Notes: generated by a model not told the origin, from the sequence alone. DNA of 64,000 bases from Tolypocladium sp. Sup5 PDA-1 (GCA_000750105.3 JPHH03000007.1:434001-498000), one strand, 5' to 3'. Shown: positions 22,218-36,489, numbered from the stretch's first letter. Numbers and translations: made by a program.

Positions 22218-24625
22218 ATGTCCCTCCCCTCACTCCCTTCGTCCTTGTTCCTGCGAAGATTGCCTTCTTTCAGAGTCGCTGCTTGCCGGAGCCCAGTCCC
22301 CAGACGTCGCGCTGCCGCTCGCTTCGTTCAGCAGAGATTTTTCGCCAACATGAAGCAAGACGAGCTCGTCCACTTCCTCGCCGACGCGCCGCCCTCGGTC
22401 GTCAGGCTCGAGATTGAGAAGCACTTTGACGCCCTCAACGACCAGCAGAAGCGCTATGCCCACTTCATCAGCAAGTACGTGCGAAGTACCGAGTGCATCT
22501 CACTCATCCCCCGTCTCACCTTCACCCGCCCGGTGGCTTATGACTTGCAAGTTTGTGCTAACCCGTTCTCCAGGGCATGCTTTGCCGGTACCAGGATCGT
22601 TCTGCGACAGCTCTCTCCCGAGTCCGAGTCCATCTATGACTTGATCCTGGCCCTCCACAAGAGCTGCAATGGCGATTGGAATTCCTTGGCCAAAAAGGCT
22701 GGAATCGAGGAGTCTGAGCTCACCTCCTTGCTCGAGTACGCTGCCATGTTCCTGGGTAACCTAGGCAACTACAAGAGCTTTGGAGACTCCAAGTTCCTTC
22801 CCCGATGCAGCGAGAAGAGCGTTGCGGCCCTCGCTGCAACCTCCCCTGAAGCCACCAAGTTCTACGAAGCGACCAAGGGCGCCATCTTCAGCTCGGATAA
22901 GCCCGCTGGCATGCATTTGGGTTTCCCCGACGCCGGCCACATGACCACATACTATCCCAACTCCCCTGACATTACTCAGAGCGAGATCGAGGCCGTCTCG
23001 GCTTGGATGGAAAAGAAGGGACTGCTTCCGGAGAACACGAGACTGCGCAAGGACAGCGACGGCACCTACGAGATTCTCATCGCCTCGGCCGTCACTAGCA
23101 TTCCTACAAACGGGGGTGACATTGGAAAGGATACGTCATTTACGGTCGAGGATGGACCTTTGAAGGGCAAGACCATCAAGCTCACATTTGGCGACTACGC
23201 AGAGGAGATGAAGCGCATCACTGCCTACATTAAGCAGGCGGCCAACAACGCCGAGAACGAGACCCAGAAGAACATGCATCTGAACTACGCCAGCTCTTTC
23301 GAGAAGGGATCCCTGGAGGCATACAAGGATGCCCAGCGCAACTGGATCAAGGACAAGGGCCCCATGGTTGAGACCAACATTGGTTTCGTTGAGACCTACA
23401 GAGATCCTGCCGGCATTCGCGGCGAGTGGGAAGGCTTTGCCTCCATGGTAAACTTGGAGCGGACCCGGGCGTTTGGCGAACTAGTCTCTGCCGCGCCAAA
23501 GCTCATTCCATTGCTGCCATGGGGCAAGGAGTTCGAAAAGGACAAGTTCTTGTCTCCCGACTTCACATCTCTGGAGGTCATGACTTTTAACGGCTCCGGA
23601 ATCCCCGCTGGTATCAACATCCCCAACTACGACGATATCCGACAAACCGAGGGTTTCAAGAATGTGTCTCTCGGAAACGTTGTTAGCGCCAAGGCTCCCA
23701 ACGAGAAGATCCCGTTCATTCGTGAGGAGGATATGGAGGTGTACAAGAAGCAGCGCGACGCTTCCTTCGAGGTTCAGGTTGGCCTCCACGAGCTTACCGG
23801 TGAGTTTCCCATGTAAAGACGTGGTCGCCAAACATGGGACTAACAAGCGCAGGCCACGGTTGCGGTAAGCTTCTACAGGAGACGGCTCCCGGCGTGTACA
23901 ACTTCGACAAGGAGAACCCTCCCATCAGCCCCGTCACGCAGAAGCCCATTGCAACCTGGTATAAGCCTGGTCAGACTTGGGGCTCTGTCTTTGGCAGCAT
24001 CGCTGCCTCGTACGAGGAATGCCGTGCTGAGTTGGTTGCCATGCACCTCAGCTGCGAGTTCCCCGTGCTGAAGATCTTTGGCTTCGGAGACGGCAACATC
24101 GACATGGATGGCGAGGCCGGCGACGTTTTATACGCCTCTTACCTCTCTATGGCTCGTGCTGGTCTCGCCTCTCTCGAGATGTGGGATCCCAAGAGCCAGA
24201 AGTGGGGACAGGCTCACAGCCAGGCGCGCTTCTCCATCCTCAAATGCTTCCTCGAGGCTGGCGATGACTTCTGCAAGTTGGATTACACCAAGGACGACTT
24301 GTCCGACTTGACCATCAAGCTCGACCGATCCAAGATTCTCACGTCTGGTCGCGAGGCTGTTGCCAAGTACCTGCAGAAGCTCCACGTCTACAAGTCGACC
24401 GCCGACGTTGAGACTGGCATCAAGTTCTATGTCGACATGACCACCGTCGAACCCGACTTCTGGGGCACCAAGATCCGCAAGGTTGTTCTCGACAACAAGC
24501 AGCCCCGCAAGGTCTTTGTCCAGGCCAACACCACGCTGGACGAGGCGACGGGCAAGGTTTCAATGAAGCACTATGACGCCTCGCTCTTGGGCATGATCCA
24601 GAGCTGGGTTGACAGGAATCTGTAG
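22218..24625 (+). CDS. DPP3: Dipeptidyl peptidase III (M49 family)
   Basis: Exons 22218-22474, 22574-23799 and 23853-24625 give 751 aa. The zinc motif HELTGH (His491, Glu492, His496) is formed exactly across the second intron, and the second zinc ligand motif EECRAE lies at about 549-554; both define peptidase family M49. The enzyme removes dipeptides from peptide N-termini. The first 44 residues are Arg-rich and amphipathic, like a mitochondrial presequence; a second ATG at 22350 (MKQDELVHFL) would give the usual cytosolic form. The first intron is 99 nt, in frame and stop-free, but starts GTACGT, ends CCAG and removes residues foreign to the family. Confidence 0.94.
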
Positions 24626-25155
24626 ATGAAAAGGAGGGTCTGGAGTGAGCATGTAGGAGTTCAAAAGTTGCAGTGGCGCATAGTTGTAGAGTAGAGCCGA
24701 GCCAGGGGCTGGCCGCTAGAAATGAGATGAAGGGAATTGACAGACGCAAATGACTATCAACAGAAACTACTGCGGTTTGTTTGGCCGCGGTAGCAAGAGG
24801 CAGACCCGAGTGCTTGACCGATATTCCCCTGTACCTGCTGTCCCGCGTTCGCATCGTCACGTCCACAAGGAGAATGGTTCGGAGACTGCCTGGTGTGATC
24901 ATCACGGCTCCTCACCGGAAGCCCTGGTGGAACGCTTCATTTATGCTCGTTTGATTTTTTGACTGTAAAACCTGATTACAGACGCCAAGATGTGACCGAT
25001 GCCGTCGACTTCCAAATGCAATTGGCCAAACCAGCCCAAGTCGGAGACCCTTCCCGTTCTACAACCCGTTTGTCGTACCGCGCGGACTGCCTCCACCACG
25101 GTGCTGCACGCCCTCGCCCCTAGCGACCCCGTTTCCGGCGTTCGAGACTGGTAAT
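24626..25155. other. Convergent 3' region, no gene seen
   Basis: About 530 nt lie between the ends of DPP III and ribosomal protein L6, presumably 3' UTRs. Confidence 0.6.
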
Positions 25156-26141
25156 CTACCACACCATCTCGTGGGGCTTGTCGCCCTTTCGCAGGCTGAA
25201 GGAGCTGCCGAGGTAGCTGGCCAGCATGTCGACCTTCTTGATGCTGGCGATCAGAGGCTTGTCGATGGCCTTCTGGTCGGCAGCGCGGCTGCTGTTGATC
25301 TTCTTCTTCTGCAGGGCCACAACTGTCAGTCTCGCCTGTCCCTGCCATCACACGAGATAACCTGGCGACATCACATACCTCGGGCTTCTCTCCCTGCTTG
25401 AAGAAAGCCTCCTCGCCAGCCTTCTCCTTGACCTTCTCGGCGGTGAAGTACTTGGGCTGGGAGACCTCCTCAACCTTCTTCGCATCCAGGCCAGAGACCT
25501 CGACCTTGTAGGAGGTGGCGATGACATATCGGGAGTTGACGCGTCGCAGGGGAACACCGTTGATCTTGAAGGGGCCGGTGACGAGGAGGACGCCCTGGTC
25601 GAGGGCCTTGACGAGGATGACACGCTTGCCACGGAAGCGACCGGCGAGGACGATCAGGACGGTACCGGGCTGGAGCGACTTCCGGGGGGCCCAAGGGCGG
25701 ATGGCCTTGCGGACCTAGAGTTGCAACTTGTCAGCGCGCCGAGCTTTACAGAGGAGATGCAGAAAGCCTTGTTCTGCCCTGCCCCAGAGACTTGTCGCTG
25801 GATTGATCGTCGGTTGTCGCAAGGGTGTGAATTCGAGTATCAAAGGAGTTGTCCAAGTCGTTATCCCATCGCCGTGTACCCGTTCCCACCTCGCAAGTCG
25901 CGGTTCACAGGTCGCCGTTGTCGACTCTCCAATGCGATTCGTTTCCGAGCTCAATCGGCGCGATGTACTCCAGGGCAAGGGCTCAAGTGCTTCTCCGACA
26001 TGTCATCAACCAGCGCCGACGACTTACCTTCTTGGGGTCGCTCTCATCGTCGGCGTTGTACCACTTCTTGGCCTTGTCCGCGGGAGCGGGAACCTCCCGG
26101 GTCGACTTCCCGAACTTCTTGGACGTGGGCTTCGCCGACAT
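25156..26141 (-). CDS. RPL6: 60S ribosomal protein L6 (eL6)
   Basis: Exons 26141-26028, 25714-25379 and 25308-25156 give 200 aa, the usual fungal length. The first intron (313 nt) is long for this genome, as is common in ribosomal protein genes. The diagnostic core reads [19 protein letters not shown] and [16 protein letters not shown], and the C-terminus is [20 protein letters not shown]. It is a structural protein of the large subunit. It diverges from HSP78. Confidence 0.95.
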
Positions 26142-26592
26142 GGTGACTCTCTCGGATGTGTCTGGTTGGGTGTGGAGAGGAAAGGAAGACCGTTTGGTGA
26201 TGCTCGCCCGAAATGTTGGAATTCTTTGTGAACGCCGCTAGCGAGTTTGTGGGAGGAAAATGTGAACCCTCTGGCGCTAACCCTTTACGGCGGCGCTGGT
26301 TGCTCGTGCGCGCCGCCCGAGTTGTGGGACATGGGGCTGCATGCACGTGACGATAAGATAAGAGCTGCTGTGGCTTGCCGCCGCAGGCGTGGGCCGATGG
26401 CGGCCGAAGGCGCGAGAAGGTGCTCCAGCCATCGTGAGCTTGCTGGAGGTGAAGCTTTTGCCGGGGCCTGGGCCTCTGGTCTAGATAATCCGACCTCAGG
26501 CTCTCTCATCACGGACGATGTCTTGATCCCCCTTTCTCCTCACTTTTCGCTCCTGTCACTTCAGCTGCCGTATACAACGTGCACGCGCCAGG
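26142..26592. promoter_or_regulatory. Divergent promoter region of RPL6 and HSP78
   Basis: The 451-nt gap carries AACCCT boxes at about 26265-26270 and 26279-26284, some 125-145 nt upstream of the L6 start. I did not find a clean heat-shock element (three alternating GAA/TTC units) for HSP78. Confidence 0.5.
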
Positions 26593-28962
26593 ATGCAAGC
26601 TCGGAGACAGTTAGTTTCATCGGCCCAGCGTATTGCTGGAGCCACGACGAGATCAACCGCACGACCAATTGCTCGGCTGGCAGCGAGCCAGCTCACACAC
26701 AGAACACCGCTGCGGCTATTGCCAAACTTGGGTGCGCGACACTATGCCAGTGGCCGGCCGCACCCCCCGGGAGGTACTCACCGGATGAACATGGGCGGCG
26801 AGGAAGAGAAGCCAGCACTGGAGCAGTTTGGAGTCGACTTGACCGCCAGGGCAAAGGACGGAAAGCTCGACCCCGTCATTGGGCGAGACGCAGAAATCCA
26901 GCGAACGATTCAAATCCTATCACGGCGAACGAAGAACAATCCCGTACTCATCGGAAATGCCGGCACCGGCAAGACTGCGATTCTCGAAGGCCTCGCGCTG
27001 CGAATCATACGCGGGGATGTTCCCGAGAGCATCAAGAACAAGAGGGTCATTAGCCTGGATCTCGGATCACTCATCGCTGGCGCCAAGTTTCGCGGCGACT
27101 TCGAGGAACGGCTGAAGAAGGTGCTGGACGAAGTGCAAAAGGCCGAGGGCGAGGTCATCCTGTTCATCGACGAGTTACACACGCTCCTCGGCTTGGGCAA
27201 GGCCGAGGGCTCGATCGACGCCTCGAACCTCCTGAAGCCTTCCCTGGCCCGTGGTGAGCTGCAATGCTGCGGCGCCACCACGCTCAACGAGTATCGACAG
27301 ATCGAAAAGGATGCTGCGCTGGCGCGACGGTTCCAACCCATCGTAGTCAGTGAGCCGTCGGTGGAAGATACCATCAGCATCCTCCGAGGCATCAAGGACA
27401 AATACGAAGTGCACCATGGTGTCCGAATCACTGACGGTGCACTGGTGGCCGCTGCGGCTCTGTCAAACAGATACGTCACGGACCGTTTCCTCCCAGACAA
27501 GGCTATCGATTTGATGGATGAAGCTGCCAGCCACCTCAAGCTTCAACACGAGTCCAAGCCGGAAGACATTATGCGACTCGACCACAAGATCATGACTGTT
27601 CAAATCGAACTCGAAAGCTTGCGCAAAGAAAACGATGTTGCGAGCAAGGAGCGCCGGGAGAAGCTTGAGAAGGATCTTAACAAGTACAATGATGAGATCT
27701 CAGAGCTCAATGCCCGGTGGGACAAAGAAAAGGCCGAAATTGAATCGGTCAAGAAGGTCCAAGAAGATCTCGACAAGGCCAAGTTCGAGTTAGAACAAGC
27801 CCAGCGAGATGGCAACTTTGGGCGAGCTTCTGAGCTTAGGTTTGGTGTGATACCCGACCTGGAACAGAAGCTCCCAACGGACGGGGAGGCCCAGCAGGAC
27901 AAGGGCGACGATTCTCTGATTCACGACGCGGTGACTGCAGACGATATTGCCAACGTCGTCTCGCGGATTACGGGCATCCCCGTTTCAAAGCTGACCTCTG
28001 GGCATATCGAGAAGTTGGTCCACATGGAGGACACGCTGCGGGAAGCCGTCAAGGGCCAGGACGACGCCATAAAGGCCGTGTCCAACGCTGTTCGCCTGCA
28101 GCGAGCCGGGCTGAGCGGCGAAAACCGTCCACTCGCTTCGTTCTTCTTCTTGGGACCAACCGGTGTCGGCAAGACGGAGCTTTGCAAGAAACTCGCCGGA
28201 TTCCTCTTCTCGACCGAATCTGCCGTCGTCCGATTCGACATGTCGGAGTTCCAGGAGAAGCACACCATCTCTCGTCTCATCGGCGCTCCGTCTGGCTACG
28301 TCGGCTACGAGGACGCCGGACAGCTCACAGAGGCTGTTCGCCGCAAGCCGTACGCGGTTCTGCTCTTTGACGAATTCGAAAAGGCGCACCGCGACATTTC
28401 CGCCCTTCTGCTCCAGGTGCTCGACGAAGGCTACCTCACTGATGCCCAGGGCCACAAGGTTGACTTCAAGAACACCATCATCGTCCTCACATCGAACCTG
28501 GGAGCAGACATACTCGTCGGCCAGAACCACCTCCACCCATATAAGGAGAACGCCGACGGAGAAATGGACCCATCCGTCCGCAAGGCGGTCATGGATGTCG
28601 TGGCCGAAGCGTACCCGCCCGAGTTCCTCAACCGCATCGACTCCTTCATCATCTTCAAGCGCCTCGCCCTCAGCGCCATCCGCGCCATTGTCGACATCCG
28701 CCTCAAGGAGCTGCAGCACCGCCTCGATGACCGGCGCATCACGCTCTCCGTCCCCAATGCCGTCAAGGACTGGCTCGCGGAGCGCGGCTACGACCCCAAG
28801 TTCGGCGCCCGGCCGCTCAACCGGCTCATAACCAACGAGATCGGCAACGGTCTGGCGGACAAGATCATCCGCGGCAAGCTCAAGATGGGGCAGACTGCCG
28901 AGGTGACATTGCGGGACGACAAGCAAGGCCTGGAGGTTGTAAATGTTTCCGAGGAGTCTTAA
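26593..28962 (+). CDS. HSP78: Mitochondrial heat-shock disaggregase HSP78 (ClpB family)
   Basis: An uninterrupted frame of 789 aa. A presequence rich in Arg, Ser and Thr (first 50 residues, ending near ARHYASGRP) leads directly into the first AAA+ module with no ClpB N-domain, as in yeast Hsp78. Walker A1 GNAGTGKT is at about 122, and FIDELH at 191. A coiled-coil M-domain spans about 330-430. The second module has GPTGVGKT (521) and [10 protein letters not shown] (590). The protein dissolves aggregates in the mitochondrial matrix with Hsp70. An antisense frame of 357 codons over its 3' half is a shadow. Confidence 0.95.
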   Translation: MQARRQLVSSAQRIAGATTRSTARPIARLAASQLTHRTPLRLLPNLGARHYASGRPHPPGGTHRMNMGGEEEKPALEQFGVDLTARAKDGKLDPVIGRDAEIQRTIQILSRRTKNNPVLIGNAGTGKTAILEGLALRIIRGDVPESIKNKRVISLDLGSLIAGAKFRGDFEERLKKVLDEVQKAEGEVILFIDELHTLLGLGKAEGSIDASNLLKPSLARGELQCCGATTLNEYRQIEKDAALARRFQPIVVSEPSVEDTISILRGIKDKYEVHHGVRITDGALVAAAALSNRYVTDRFLPDKAIDLMDEAASHLKLQHESKPEDIMRLDHKIMTVQIELESLRKENDVASKERREKLEKDLNKYNDEISELNARWDKEKAEIESVKKVQEDLDKAKFELEQAQRDGNFGRASELRFGVIPDLEQKLPTDGEAQQDKGDDSLIHDAVTADDIANVVSRITGIPVSKLTSGHIEKLVHMEDTLREAVKGQDDAIKAVSNAVRLQRAGLSGENRPLASFFFLGPTGVGKTELCKKLAGFLFSTESAVVRFDMSEFQEKHTISRLIGAPSGYVGYEDAGQLTEAVRRKPYAVLLFDEFEKAHRDISALLLQVLDEGYLTDAQGHKVDFKNTIIVLTSNLGADILVGQNHLHPYKENADGEMDPSVRKAVMDVVAEAYPPEFLNRIDSFIIFKRLALSAIRAIVDIRLKELQHRLDDRRITLSVPNAVKDWLAERGYDPKFGARPLNRLITNEIGNGLADKIIRGKLKMGQTAEVTLRDDKQGLEVVNVSEES

Positions 28963-30020
28963 CATGGGATTTGGTTTATATGGGCTACGGTGTGCACCGT
29001 GGAGTTTTTGGAAAGGATATATGGACTGCTTTCGGGGAGGAACCTGCATTTTGTACAACTACCCGTGTGCACAACTCCTCTCGATGATTGATACCCAGCT
29101 AGTTTGAACAGCACAGCAATGCAAATACTTTTGTAATTTCAACCTGACGTCACGATTCTGCTGATGAAGTGACAATTCACGTTCCTTCTTCGACGCGTAC
29201 ATGCACGTAGATTATTGTCAAGCAAAAATGATATATTCTGATATTGTGCAACACCACTCAAGTGCTTCCACCCTCAACTAGGTACCTCGGCGTCTGCCAA
29301 CATGCCAGAAGCGCGAAGCCAAAAAAAAAAGGAACCAAACGAACAGAAACCAAAGAGCTTTGAATTTTTCCCTTTCCTCTCCATCCCGCTCACTCCGCTA
29401 CGATCATTCCCAGCCGGGAGGCCTTGCAATGAATGAACAACCCAACTCCGCCAATCTAGCGCAATGAAGAGAGATGAAGAGAGCGCGTTACCAGAGAGAC
29501 GTGAAGAAACCAAACACCATCGCGAACCAGGCCAGCCTTTGCGAGACACCCTCGTTTCGCTTCTCTCCTTCCCTTGCCTCTCTCCCCCGGATTGCAGCTC
29601 CGAGCTCGTATCGATTCCGCAAAGCGACATGATCCGAGGGCGGAAATGCAACCGGAATCGAACCGACTCCCCAGTATGCAGAGTTCCCAACAAATGCTTT
29701 CCCAAAGACACCGGTTTGCCGTCCAATCGACCTTGCAAAAATCGCACGTGATCCCGCTCAAAATCGATGCATCGTACGCGGGGACGCTCATTAGCGGGGC
29801 CTCACGACAACACCATTGCGACAGCGACAGGAAACGGCTCGTGAAGTCGGACAGGGGACGCGAGACGATTAATAGACTAATTTCGATTGGGTTGACCGAT
29901 AACTTTGCAAATTACAACCGAACCCACGAGATTGGGGGAAGACCGATGTGAAGAGTGTGCGTGACAGGAGGGAGTAAGAGGGAGAAGGCGGCGTCTGATC
30001 AAAGGCCTCTCTTGGTTCTT
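28963..30020. other. Convergent intergenic region, no gene seen
   Basis: About 1.06 kb lies between the ends of HSP78 and ARF1. It includes an A-run at 29321-29330. A B-box-like string at 29654-29664 was examined and did not fold into a tRNA. Confidence 0.5.
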
Positions 30021-32151
<2,131 letters not shown>

Positions 32152-32943
32152 ATGCTCATGCTCACGGCAGCGAGGTCGCTCCTCGCAGCGGCCCTGGCCT
32201 TCCAGGTCGCCGCCGCGCACAACATCGTCCTGCCCGCCCACGGCCTCGAGTGCTTCCACGAGAACCTGCACAAGGAGGACAAGATGACGGTCACCTTCCA
32301 GGTCGGCGACCGCGAGTTTGGCAGCGCAGGCAACCTCGACGTCGACTTCTGGGTATGAATCACACGCCGTCGCCACTGCAGGTAGCAGTGGACACGCGCA
32401 AGAAGAAGATGCCAGCGAAGCAAGTAGAGAGCAATCAACTGACTTGATGCCACCGTGGACAGATCCTCAACCCCATGGGCGGCTACGAGATCAACGAAAA
32501 GACCGTGTCCAACGGCGACCACTCCTTTACGGCCCACAACGACGGCAAGTACAGCTACTGCTTCGGCAACCAGCACTGGGGCGCCAACAGCAAGGAGGTC
32601 TCGTTCAACGTCCACGGCATCGTCTACGTCAGCGAGACTGACATGCCCTCTGACCCCATTGAGTCTGAAGGTACGCCACACCGCCCAACGGCTCTTGCAA
32701 ACCGCTCAAGCCCGTACTCATGTGCTAACTGTCCAAGTCCGCCGCCTCTCCGACCTCCTCGCCCAGGTCAAGGACGAGCAGCAGTACATCGTCTTCCGCG
32801 AGCGCACCCACCGCAACACCGCCGAGAGCACCAACGCCCGCGTCAAGTGGTGGAACCTCTTCGTCATTGGCGTTGTCATCGGCGAGTCGCTGTTCCAGGT
32901 CTGGTGGCTGCGGCGCTTCTTCGAGGTCAAGCGCGTCGTTTGA
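32152..32943 (+). CDS. EMP24: p24-family cargo receptor EMP24 (p24 beta/TMED2 type)
   Basis: Exons 32152-32352, 32463-32670 and 32738-32943 give 204 aa. A signal peptide (about 1-22, cleaved before HNIVLP), a lumenal GOLD domain with the conserved cysteine pair (ECFHENL and YSYCFGNQ), a coiled-coil neck and one transmembrane helix near 174-193 are visible. The short cytosolic tail LRRFFEVKRVV has the double Phe and terminal Val-Val used for COPII and COPI binding. It cycles between ER and Golgi with other p24 proteins and helps export GPI-anchored proteins. Confidence 0.93.
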
Positions 32944-33417
32944 TCCCTCTTCTTCCCTTTTTCGTGGCACGAGAACAGGACGGGGGCGGACGCAGCGCTG
33001 CCGTTTCTCTGATGCACCAAGCGGTTTTGCGACAATCACATTTCTGGCGCAACGGGCAGGGTCTTGGGAAACTTGATGACGGTGGATGGGCATTCCAAAA
33101 TCAAAAAGCAAAGGGGGGGCGCTGTGTACATGTGGTAATAGAACCTTGGCCGGTTTCTGTAATGAGTAGGGAGCAGGATACGATTTGTGACGCGATAGTG
33201 GCAGATATGTCCATCAATTTTGGTCTCAAGAAGCATGCTACATGGCTCGTATATCCACAGAGTCGACGACGCTCATAACATACATGCAAAGTTGTCTTCC
33301 AACATCATGACCATATTCCCAGACATTCATAACCGAGACGGCATTACCAACGCCACATAAACTCCCAGCGATGCCCAGTGACCCAAGCCTCAAACATAAA
33401 CACAACAGACATGGCAT
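32944..33417. other. Convergent 3' region, no gene seen
   Basis: 474 nt between the ends of EMP24 and the DUF3405 gene, with a G-run at 33113-33119; presumably 3' UTRs. Confidence 0.6.
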
Positions 33418-36030
33418 CTACGCTGATGGATCCGACACGGGCATCTCGCCCTCGCCCTCGCCCTCGCCCTTGCCCTCCTCGGGCGGCGTCTCTATCGGCA
33501 GCTCAACGTCCTTGATGGGATGCAGCAGCATCGGGGGCAGACACATGCGGCCCTCTCCGCCGGCCATGCTGCCCACGCCGCTGCCGCCCTGCTTGCTCTG
33601 GTCCTCGGTCGTCTCAAACTCCTCGCCGCCGTCGTTGTTGACGCGGAGGCCCAGCCAGCGGCGGTAGAGGTTGGGCGCGAAGCCCGACTTGTAGAACCAG
33701 CTGAGCCCGTGCATGTTGTGCTCGCGGTCGCCGAAGATGCTCGTCCGCGAGCCGCCGCTGGAGCCGTCGCGGCCGCCGTTGAACGTCTGCGCCATGTAGT
33801 CGACGGGCCAGCGCCGGTCGACGTAGACGGGGTGCGGCGCGAAGACGGCCTTGTACCCGTGCTGCAGGGCGACCGTGGCCGGCCACATCTCGGGAAAGGC
33901 AAACTGCTTCTTGTACGCCGTCGTCTTGTGCATCGTCATGAGCAGGCGGCGGGACATGCGCGACGTGGTGATGATGGCCGCGCGGCGGGGAGGCATGGGA
34001 TGCGAGCGGTTGAAGCCCGTGATGTCGTCTTTGAGCATCCAGGTCGTGCCGTCCGGGTTGAAGATGGGGTTGAGGGAGATGTAGTCGGCCTCCTCCCCGA
34101 CGCCCCACTGGTAGCGATCTCCGTCGTAGGGGCTCTTGGGGACAGGGTCGTTCTCGATACCGAACCAGTCGTTGGGGTCCGAAGGCCGGCGCGGGCCCCA
34201 GACGGTCTTGTCGTTCTTGGTGACGGCCTCGGGCGCCTCGTCATGCGAACCAGCCATGTTCTTCCAGACATTGTCCGAGCCGACGACGCCCATCTCGCTC
34301 TGCACGCGAGACATCTGCGAAAAGTCCTCCCACGAGCCATGGACGGTGGGGAAGTAGAAGCGCGAGCTGCGTTCCCAGAGGCCCTTTCTCGGCTGAGCCT
34401 TGGCCCACTCCTCGAGCTTCGTGACAAAGTCGTAGTAGTGGCCGGTGTACCGGATGTCCATCTCCCACTGCCAGAAGAAGTCGTACTCGGGGTGCATGTA
34501 CGCAAAGTACTGCATCGCCATCGACAGCCCCCGGTAGACTCCGTGGACGGACAGCTCCGGCCCGCGGCTCCACAGGTCGTAGATGCCCTGGTACACCGAC
34601 AGCATCTGGGTCTCGGTCCAGAGAGTGACCAGGCCCTGGAACTCCTTGGGGATGGTGTCGCGGATCCTCTTCTCGTACGCCTCGTGGTCGGCGAAGATGG
34701 GGTGGTGCGCGTCGTTCTTGACCTGGACCAGCAGATGGACGTCGTAGCGACCGCCAGATGCGAGGGCCAGCTCCGAAATCATGGAGCGGATGTTGGCGAT
34801 GTCGTCCTCGCGGAACAGATACTCGTCCCAGCACCGGACGACCACGGCGGTTCTCGCCCTCTTTGCGACCTTGCTGTTGTCTGCCTTGCCGCTCTTGGAG
34901 AACTGAGTCTTGGGCGTTTCCTTGTCTGTTTGGCTATCGGTGGTGTTGGCTGTGGCTGCGACATCCCGGGCCCCAATGCTAGCAGAGTCAACGTCGCTGA
35001 TGTAGAAGCCGTGCGGAGTCGTCGTCTTCTTGGGCGGCTCTTTGAAGCGACCGGCGTTGGTCTTGAAGCACCGGCGCTGCACATCAGCCCAGTCCACGCC
35101 CCGGAAGTCGACACGAGGCGTCTTGTCCCAGACGGCCTCGGAGCCCTCCGTTTCACCGTGCTCTCCCGCGCCCAAGCCGCCGGTGCGGGCAGAGTATCCA
35201 AAGCCGTAGGGGCCGTATCGGCCATAGCGCTCGAAGCAGATATCTTCCGGCAGCTTAAGAACCTCGTACGAGCCGGCCACGTTCTCGGGGAAGCCAGAGG
35301 GACGGCCCTCGTAGTACCGGAGAGGCGGAGGCCGGACTTTGCCGGCACTGTCGATGAAGCATTCCTGCATGTCAGGCTCCTTGTTCCTTGACGGATGGTC
35401 TTGCCAGGATTTGCTCGCGGTGATGCCTCTTTGCTCGACGTCACCCTCGCTCCGTTCGTTGCTTGGCTGACCTCCCAGCGGAGCCAAAGCCACGGGCGCA
35501 TTGGGGCGGGGATACTCGGGCCTGGCCTCTGCCATGGGCTTCAACGTCCGTATTCCGCCGTAATATCTCTCCAGGAACGGGAACTTCTCCCAGACTGGCG
35601 GCGGCGGCGGCGACGAGGTAACCTTGCCGTTGGCCACCTTCCAGTTCTCCACCTGGCTGGCCCGTACCAGGCTGAGTATCATGAGGACGATAGTCCCCAC
35701 CACGCCTATGACCACATAGCGGGTGACCTTTGTTGGCAGGCGATAGGGATAGAAACCAGCTTTCCGGTTTGGCGGAGGTGGTTGCCGCCTCTTTGGTAGC
35801 AAGGCGCCGCTGGGAGCGGAGTCGGAGACGTTTCTTGAGCTGTATAATGACGAGGCCGAGGAGGACCCGTCTGATTCGGCATCTGACGATTCGTATCCGT
35901 CGTTGGAATACCGTTCCTTTGTCGGGGAATCGAGCTTTTGGTACAGCGGTAGCCGCTGCTCGCGCGGCCGCAGCGGGTTGTAAAGAAGCCCCATGCCGCC
36001 TCGGGGTGTGTCTCGGTGTATGGCGCGCAA
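33418..36030 (-). CDS. DUF3405 family type II membrane protein
   Basis: A single exon of 870 aa. A cytosolic N-terminus rich in Ser, Asp and Glu is followed by one membrane helix (about 105-122, YVVIGVVGTIVLMILSLV) and a large lumenal domain. The domain contains VVRCWDEYLFREDD, YDFFWQWEMDIRYTGHYYDF and MPPRRAAIITTSRMSRRLL, hallmarks of fungal DUF3405 proteins. The acidic WQWEMD region resembles metal-binding motifs of glycosyltransferases, so a Golgi glycosyltransferase is possible but unproved. The C-terminus ends in an EGEGEGE run encoded by a CGCCCT hexamer repeat at about 33448-33477. A start at the Met of MGLLYNPLRPR (35994) is an alternative. A 623-codon antisense frame is a shadow. Confidence 0.85.
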   Translation of the reverse strand: MRAIHRDTPRGGMGLLYNPLRPREQRLPLYQKLDSPTKERYSNDGYESSDAESDGSSSASSLYSSRNVSDSAPSGALLPKRRQPPPPNRKAGFYPYRLPTKVTRYVVIGVVGTIVLMILSLVRASQVENWKVANGKVTSSPPPPPVWEKFPFLERYYGGIRTLKPMAEARPEYPRPNAPVALAPLGGQPSNERSEGDVEQRGITASKSWQDHPSRNKEPDMQECFIDSAGKVRPPPLRYYEGRPSGFPENVAGSYEVLKLPEDICFERYGRYGPYGFGYSARTGGLGAGEHGETEGSEAVWDKTPRVDFRGVDWADVQRRCFKTNAGRFKEPPKKTTTPHGFYISDVDSASIGARDVAATANTTDSQTDKETPKTQFSKSGKADNSKVAKRARTAVVVRCWDEYLFREDDIANIRSMISELALASGGRYDVHLLVQVKNDAHHPIFADHEAYEKRIRDTIPKEFQGLVTLWTETQMLSVYQGIYDLWSRGPELSVHGVYRGLSMAMQYFAYMHPEYDFFWQWEMDIRYTGHYYDFVTKLEEWAKAQPRKGLWERSSRFYFPTVHGSWEDFSQMSRVQSEMGVVGSDNVWKNMAGSHDEAPEAVTKNDKTVWGPRRPSDPNDWFGIENDPVPKSPYDGDRYQWGVGEEADYISLNPIFNPDGTTWMLKDDITGFNRSHPMPPRRAAIITTSRMSRRLLMTMHKTTAYKKQFAFPEMWPATVALQHGYKAVFAPHPVYVDRRWPVDYMAQTFNGGRDGSSGGSRTSIFGDREHNMHGLSWFYKSGFAPNLYRRWLGLRVNNDGGEEFETTEDQSKQGGSGVGSMAGGEGRMCLPPMLLHPIKDVELPIETPPEEGKGEGEGEGEMPVSDPSA

Positions 36031-36489
36031 GGAATGCGGCAGTGTAAGTTGTAAGTTGGGCCACGGGAGGAGCCGTCATCCACGTGCAGGATTGGAATGT
36101 CCCGGCCGCTCTATAAGAGACGGGGGAATGGCGCAAAGAGGGCAGAGCGCAGCGACGGGTTTCAATATCAAGATTGAAGATGCGACCTCCACAAGAAGCG
36201 GCAGTGGTGGGTGTTGAGCTGGCGTGGTCGTCGAGCGCCGGTGTTGCTCATGTGGGGACAGCCGTGGTTGCGGAGCAACGGCCCGGGGCCGTAGCCAAGC
36301 CAACAGCCCCTGTGCCGCTGTCAACGGCGGCCTCGGTCCACCCCGATGCATGGGCAGCGTGACATAGGCTTGACACCTGAATCTATGAGACGAGAGTTTG
36401 CAATATGTACATGAGATGTTCGGGTCGGGTCAGAGAGCTCCAGGGTCAACCCCTCATGACTTTGTGACTTTGTGACCATCAAGATGACC
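36031..36489. promoter_or_regulatory. Upstream region of the DUF3405 gene
   Basis: 459 nt upstream of the DUF3405 start and downstream of the DUF4267 gene; nothing specific was recognised. Confidence 0.45.

Noticed and set aside
27985..29058. 357-codon minus-strand frame
   Set aside because: Antisense to HSP78; no family features.
29654..29664. Reverse-strand GGTTCGATTCC, a perfect tRNA B-box match
   Set aside because: A T-arm can be drawn, but no anticodon stem or acceptor stem pairs in the 80 nt upstream, so a tRNA gene is not supported.
33520..35391. 623-codon plus-strand frame
   Set aside because: It is antisense to the DUF3405 coding sequence and its composition (Val, Asp, Arg, His rich) is that of a GC-driven shadow frame.
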